NCBI GenBank assembly: GCA_009843725.1
Contig: VYCX01000026.1
Span: forward strand, 1-7,158
Source of the DNA: Boseongicola sp. SB0675_bin_26
GTDB lineage: Bacteria > Pseudomonadota > Alphaproteobacteria > Rhodobacterales > Rhodobacteraceae
Length of the DNA stretch: 7,158 nt
Direction: 5' to 3'
A program made the position numbers and the translations under genes. The notes beneath the pieces are model-generated. The model saw nothing but the letters and a program-made list of their open reading frames with translations, ran no database searches and had not been told where the DNA came from. Position 1 is the stretch's first letter. The number at the start of each line of letters is the position of its first letter. Shown here piece after piece: positions 6,530 to 7,158 of the stretch.

Positions 6530-7150
6530 CTAGTTCTGTGCGTAGTACTCGATGACCAGGTTCGGTTCCATGAGCACGGGATAGGGGACATCCGTCAGAC
6601 CCGGGGTGCGCACGAAGGTGGCGGCCATCTTTGAGTGATCCACCTCGATGTACTCGGGAACGTCACGCTCGGGCAGTCCAACCGCCTCCAGCACGATTGC
6701 AAGCTGCTTGGAACGGTCACGGATCTCGATCACGTCGCCCTCCTTGACGCGGTAGGACGGAATGTTGACGCGCCTGCCGTTAACCCTGACATGACCGTGG
6801 TTCACGAACTGGCGCGCGGCAAAGATGGTCGGCACGAACTTGGCGCGATACACGACGGCGTCAAGGCGGCGCTCCAGAAGGCCGATCAGGTTCTCGCCGG
6901 TGTCGCCCCGGACCCGTTCCGCCTCGGCGAAGATGCGGCGGAACTGCCGTTCGGTCAGGTCTCCGTAATATCCCTTGAGCTTCTGCTTGGCGCGCAACTG
7001 AAGGCCGAAGTCGGACATCTTGCCCTTGCGGCGCTGTCCATGCTGGCCGGGACCGTATTCGCGGCGGTTGACGGGGGACTTTGGCCGGCCCCAGATGTTC
7101 TCGCCCATCCGGCGGTCGATCTTGTACTTGGCAGCTGTGCGTTTGGTCAC
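6530..7150 (-). CDS. rpsD: 30S ribosomal protein S4 (uS4)
   Basis: This 206-residue protein binds 16S rRNA early in small-subunit assembly. The N-terminus [12 protein letters not shown] and the segment Trp20-[10 protein letters not shown] are standard for alphaproteobacterial uS4. The S4 RNA-binding domain spans about residues 92-155, with Leu92-Glu-Arg-Arg-Leu-Asp and Val121-Arg-Val-Asn-Gly-Arg-Arg-Val-Asn. There are no cysteines, so this is the form without the zinc site. The protein ends Glu-Tyr-Tyr-Ala-Gln-Asn and is complete. The start is a GTG at 7150, placed by matching family N-termini; only eight bases remain upstream, so its ribosome binding site cannot be seen. It is not surrounded by other ribosomal genes on the left, unlike E. 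coli, where rpsD lies in the alpha operon; a stand-alone gene is usual in Alphaproteobacteria. Confidence 0.98.
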   Translation of the reverse strand: MTKRTAAKYKIDRRMGENIWGRPKSPVNRREYGPGQHGQRRKGKMSDFGLQLRAKQKLKGYYGDLTERQFRRIFAEAERVRGDTGENLIGLLERRLDAVVYRAKFVPTIFAARQFVNHGHVRVNGRRVNIPSYRVKEGDVIEIRDRSKQLAIVLEAVGLPERDVPEYIEVDHSKMAATFVRTPGLTDVPYPVLMEPNLVIEYYAQN

Positions 7151-7158
7151 GGCTGATC

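Noticed and set aside
5351..6634. Long plus-strand open frame (over 400 codons) antisense to the yadG gene
   Set aside because: It lies opposite a well-conserved ATPase gene, its translation is arginine/histidine-rich and low in recognisable motifs, and it is explained by GC-rich codon bias.
1..7158. CRISPR arrays, insertion sequences, attachment sites, toxin-antitoxin or phage-defence genes
   Set aside because: I looked for regularly spaced repeats, transposase or integrase motifs and small paired genes and found none; every gene belongs to a known transport, metabolic or translation family.

Overview
The window looks like ordinary chromosomal DNA from a GC-rich alphaproteobacterium. The best pointers are a cysteine-free ribosomal protein uS4 of alphaproteobacterial type in a stand-alone gene, a short GltX of the alphaproteobacterial second-copy type, and an HExxH mini-metallopeptidase of a kind common in that class. 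It holds eight genes, one of them cut by the left edge, with little intergenic space.

Layout, left to right. 1-1538 (+): the end of a sugar ABC importer operon, namely the C-terminal half of a MalG-type inner-membrane permease followed five bases later by its MalK/UgpC/MsmK-type ATPase. 1708-2112 (-): a small zincin-like metallopeptidase, divergent from 2177-3496 (+), a 439-residue glutamate--tRNA ligase. 3627-4580 (+): a PfkB-type 6-phosphofructokinase close to E. coli Pfk-2, preceded by a 130-base spacer that can fold into a long-looped hairpin. 4614-6301 (-): a YadG/YadH-type ABC exporter, with ATPase gene first and permease second joined by an ATGA overlap, convergent with pfkB. 6530-7150 (-): rpsD, starting with GTG eight bases from the right edge.

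The genes fall into separate units, not one pathway. The importer brings in an unidentified sugar or related solute. PfkB makes fructose 1,6-bisphosphate but is not next to the importer, so a link is only a guess. GltX and uS4 serve translation. The YadGH pair exports an unknown substrate. The importer genes look lower in GC than pfkB, so the left edge may be a more variable region.

I found no convincing new system. The points most worth checking are active-site motif changes in enzymes that are otherwise intact: the Lys-Pro-Asn motif of PfkB (Arg-Met-Asp here), the KMSKS loop of GltX (Leu-Ala-Lys-Arg here), and the residue after the switch histidine in the importer ATPase. Two inverted repeats flank pfkB.
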